This document shows, piece after piece, positions 61,671-64,000 of a stretch of 64,000 nt of DNA. Every line of letters starts with the position of its first letter. Within the stretch, counting starts at the first letter, position 1. The notes below the pieces were generated by a model. The model searched no databases, was not told the DNA's origin, and saw nothing but the letters and a program-made list of their open reading frames with translations. The translations under genes and the position numbers were made by a program. Location of the stretch: the NCBI RefSeq assembly GCF_024494355.1, contig NZ_JAKNQY010000006.1, positions 124,001-188,000 on the forward strand. Direction: 5' to 3'. The DNA is from Pseudomonas sp. Q11. Lineage in GTDB: Bacteria > Pseudomonadota > Gammaproteobacteria > Pseudomonadales > Pseudomonadaceae.

Positions 61671-63896
61671 CTAGTTCTGCAGAATCTTCTGGCCTTTGAC
61701 GACAACGTTCCGGCTGGCCTTGATCTTGATGGCACCGGAGCCGTCGATGGTGATGTCCTTACCGCTGATCATGATCGTGCCGTCCTTCTTCATGGTGATG
61801 CTGGCGTCGCCCGTCGTCAGGCTGATGGAGTCGCCGGCGTTGAGGACAAAGTTCTTGCCAACGTCCAGGCTGTCGTTCTGCTTGATGTTGGTGGTACGGT
61901 TCTGGGCGACGTCACGGGATTCGTTCTGGCCGATCCGGGTGCTCTGGTTGCCATTGATCTCGATACCTTCGTTGCCCTTGACCGTTTCGTTACGGTTGCC
62001 GGTGATGCCGATGGTCTCGTTGCCGCCCACGTCCTCGGTGCGGTTGCTGACGATGGTGATGCTTTCGTTGGCACCGACCTTTTCCGTGCGGTCCGCGCCG
62101 ATGGTGATGGTCTCGTTGTTGCGCACGTTTTCGGTACGGTTGGCGCCGATGGTGATTTTCTCGTCGCTGCCCACATCTTCGGTGCGGTTCACGCCGATGG
62201 AGATGGTTTCGTTGTTGCCGACGGTTTCCTTGCGGTCCACGCCGATTTTGATGGTTTCGTTGTTGTCCACCGTCTCGGTGCGGTCGTGTTTGACGTGCAC
62301 GGTTTCGTCGTTGTCGATGGTCTTGCTGCGGTCATGGCCGACCCAGTGGGTCTCGTCGTTCTCGACCTCGATGTCCTGATTCTTCTCGGCATGGATGAAC
62401 AGTTGCTCCGCGCCTTTCTTGTCCTCCATGCGGATTTCATTGAAGTTGGCCGGTGAACCGCCCTTGCTTGAACGGCTTTTCACCCCGCTCTGGGTGGCAT
62501 TGGCCGGCAACCCGTAGGGCACGGTCTGTTCGGCGTTGTAGACGCGACCGGTGATGATCGGCCGGTCGGGGTCGCCTTCAAGGAAGCTGACGATCACTTC
62601 CTGACCGATCCGCGGGATCTGCACGGCTCCCCAGTTTTTGCCAGCCCAGGCCTGGGACACGCGAATCCAGCAGGAGCTGTTTTCGTTGGATTGGTCATGG
62701 CGATCCCAATGGAAATGCACCTTGACCCGGCCATACTGGTCGGTCCAGATCTCCTCGCCACTGGGGCCAACCACCACGGCGGTCTGCGGCCCGCGGACAA
62801 TGGGCATGGGGGTCAGAGGGAGAGGGCGGAAGGCCTGGCTGGCATCCATGCAGTCCAGCTCGCTGACGAACTGTTCGGCGATGTCCGACTGGCCGCTTTC
62901 ATAGACTTCCTGACGGATCTGATAGCGCGCGACCACCACCAGGTATTCGCGATTCTGGTCCGCACGGTCGTAACCCGTCAGCGAGAACAAATGGCCGCAG
63001 CCCAGCCCGCGGGCGCGGCCACGCAACTGCACGCGCTCGAACTGGCTGTGAATGGCTTCGATGCGGGTACGCGCGTAGTGATCGCCGTCGTTGCTCTGCA
63101 GGTACTCACCGGGGTAGTCATAGAGCGGGTGGTCACTGTTGCTGTGGTTGCGTACCACACTGGAACGCACCTCAAGGCTGGCGCGCGGGCGCAGGAAGTC
63201 ATAGTCGTTCAGCGCCAGCGAACCAGGCTGGACTTCCCGCGCCAGTTGCCAGTCGTAGAAATGATCGCGTTCGCGCATTTGCCGATCGGGCGGATAGAAG
63301 GGTACCGAGTCGTAGTCCGCCGGCGCGGAGTGAGCGCCATAGGCGTCGGCCAGCACCAGTACATGACGCTCCTTTTCATGGCGAAAGAAGTAATAGATAC
63401 CTTCCTGTTCCATCAGCCGGCTGACGAAATCGAAACTGCTTTCGCGGTACTGAACGCAATATTCCCATTCGCGGTAGCTGGCGCTGAGGCTGTCTTCGAA
63501 ATCAGAGAAACCGAGGTCGCGAAACACCTGCTTGATGATGTCCGGCACCGTCTTGTTCTGGAAAATCCGACAGTCCGAGGTCCGCGTGAGCAGCCAGAAC
63601 CATGGCCGCAGACTGACCCGATAACCGGCGAACTGGCCGTGGCCGGTCAGTTGCCGACAGCTGCAAACGATGCCATGGAAATAGCGCTTTGCCCCGTTGT
63701 ACAGCTCAAGGGTCAAGCCCATCGGCTTGCCCAGCAACTGATCGAACTTGATCGCCCGGTCTTCGGAGGTAAGGTCCAATTCGTAGTGAAACAACCGCCC
63801 CAGCTCTTCGCTGCCATCCAGGCTCTGCAGCAACAGGACATCGCCGCCGAGGGGACTGTCGACCTGTACCAAACGGTTGTTTTGGGTGATTGCCAT
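61671..63896 (-). CDS. vgrG: T6SS spike protein VgrG (TssI)
   Basis: The 741-residue protein has the gp27-like part (residues ~10-370; SREWEYCVQYRESSFDFVSRLMEQEG-like segment near 150-175), the gp5 OB-fold (GRVKVHFHWDR; WAGKNWGAVQIPRIGQEVIVSFLEGDPDRPIITGRVYN) and DUF2345-like end. Between ~530 and 660 a run of NETITIGxNRTExVG-type repeats forms the beta-helix needle. It is the first gene of the seven-gene operon, with AAGGAAG before the ATG. No tss structural genes are near, so it is an orphan vgrG cluster depending on a machine elsewhere. Confidence 0.95.
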   Translation of the reverse strand: MAITQNNRLVQVDSPLGGDVLLLQSLDGSEELGRLFHYELDLTSEDRAIKFDQLLGKPMGLTLELYNGAKRYFHGIVCSCRQLTGHGQFAGYRVSLRPWFWLLTRTSDCRIFQNKTVPDIIKQVFRDLGFSDFEDSLSASYREWEYCVQYRESSFDFVSRLMEQEGIYYFFRHEKERHVLVLADAYGAHSAPADYDSVPFYPPDRQMRERDHFYDWQLAREVQPGSLALNDYDFLRPRASLEVRSSVVRNHSNSDHPLYDYPGEYLQSNDGDHYARTRIEAIHSQFERVQLRGRARGLGCGHLFSLTGYDRADQNREYLVVVARYQIRQEVYESGQSDIAEQFVSELDCMDASQAFRPLPLTPMPIVRGPQTAVVVGPSGEEIWTDQYGRVKVHFHWDRHDQSNENSSCWIRVSQAWAGKNWGAVQIPRIGQEVIVSFLEGDPDRPIITGRVYNAEQTVPYGLPANATQSGVKSRSSKGGSPANFNEIRMEDKKGAEQLFIHAEKNQDIEVENDETHWVGHDRSKTIDNDETVHVKHDRTETVDNNETIKIGVDRKETVGNNETISIGVNRTEDVGSDEKITIGANRTENVRNNETITIGADRTEKVGANESITIVSNRTEDVGGNETIGITGNRNETVKGNEGIEINGNQSTRIGQNESRDVAQNRTTNIKQNDSLDVGKNFVLNAGDSISLTTGDASITMKKDGTIMISGKDITIDGSGAIKIKASRNVVVKGQKILQN
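61900..62380. repeat. Coding repeats of the VgrG needle
   Basis: Units of about 48 bases (16 residues) encode variants of NRTExVGxNETITIG, roughly eight or nine copies. On the + strand the DNA repeats 'GATGGTNNTNTCGTTG...' at regular spacing. They are part of the vgrG gene, not a separate array. Confidence 0.75.
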
Positions 63897-64000
63897 CTAC
63901 GGCTTCCTTGGCTCGTGTTCGGGCATCAGTTGGCTGTAAGGAGTGCGGCGGCGTACTCAAGGTCGTCACCACAGGGGGCAGCAGAGGGCGTTGTGTCGAA
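63897..64000. other. Region upstream of vgrG
   Basis: These last 104 bases should include the promoter of the vgrG operon. I see no clear promoter, operator or gene start before the window ends. Confidence 0.4.

Noticed and set aside
61900..62380. Possible CRISPR-like direct repeats
   Set aside because: The units are coding, vary in sequence, and have no unique spacers; they encode the VgrG beta-helix.
61668..62456. Open frame on the + strand with regular VADGDG-type repeats
   Set aside because: The repeats mirror the needle repeats of vgrG on the other strand. They do not form a separate repeat protein.

Overview
The window looks like a chromosomal segment of a fluorescent-group Pseudomonas. 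This rests on high GC, dense operons with AGGAG-type ribosome-binding sites, two OprD-family porins, a catBCA-catR cluster joined to benR-benABCDKF, a kdgD gene with a TRAP transporter, an orphan vgrG effector cluster, and REP-like hairpins of the types common in P. fluorescens. The species assignment is inference from gene content. No rRNA, tRNA, CRISPR array or insertion sequence was seen.

Layout. 0-4.3 kb: start of a lipoprotein gene (- strand), then a two-gene DNA-repair pair, a FAN1-like VRR-NUC nuclease and an XPD/DinG-like Fe-S helicase with an N-terminal nuclease-like domain. 4.3-8.6 kb: a soluble PAS-PAS hybrid histidine kinase, two small membrane proteins and a CPA1-type Na+/H+ antiporter. 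8.9-15.0 kb: a tight operon of a heme-oxygenase-like iron oxidase, an NPPY methyltransferase, a YbdK-type carboxylate-amine ligase and DNA ligase D. 15-22.8 kb: a Yip1-like membrane protein, CinA/PncC amidase, a DUF421 pair, an SDR, a VOC protein, a MalY/PatB C-S lyase, a chemoreceptor with a likely sigma-28 promoter, and two small lipoproteins. 22.9-27.1 kb: an IorAB-like molybdenum hydroxylase and an OprD porin. 27.3-32.8 kb: a LacI-regulated ABC importer with a cytoplasmic phosphodiesterase.

33.1-44.0 kb is the aromatic-catabolic core. BenF and BenK should bring benzoate in, BenABC dihydroxylates it, BenD makes catechol, CatA cleaves the ring, and CatB and CatC carry it to beta-ketoadipate enol-lactone. 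CatR and BenR are the regulators; a tandem BenR/XylS-type operator lies upstream of benA, partly inside the end of benR.

44.2-55.8 kb holds two TRAP transporter regions for organic acids. The first is rraA-like, dctP, dctQ, dctM and an SDR, with a divergent LysR gene. The second is dctQ, dctM, dctP, a nitrilase-family amidase and an HpcH/HpaI aldolase, divergent from kdgD; two matching 17-bp operator-like sites lie in the shared intergenic region.

55.9-63.9 kb is a seven-gene T6SS operon on the minus strand: vgrG, DUF6484, DUF2169, a thiolase-fold protein that appears to have lost all three catalytic residues, a PAAR-like (DUF4150) protein with a C-terminal HNH-like domain, a probable immunity gene, and a TIGR02270 HEAT-repeat protein. 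The degenerate thiolase fold with its effector module, and the iron oxidase/methyltransferase/ligase operon, are the two places where I would look first for undescribed biology.
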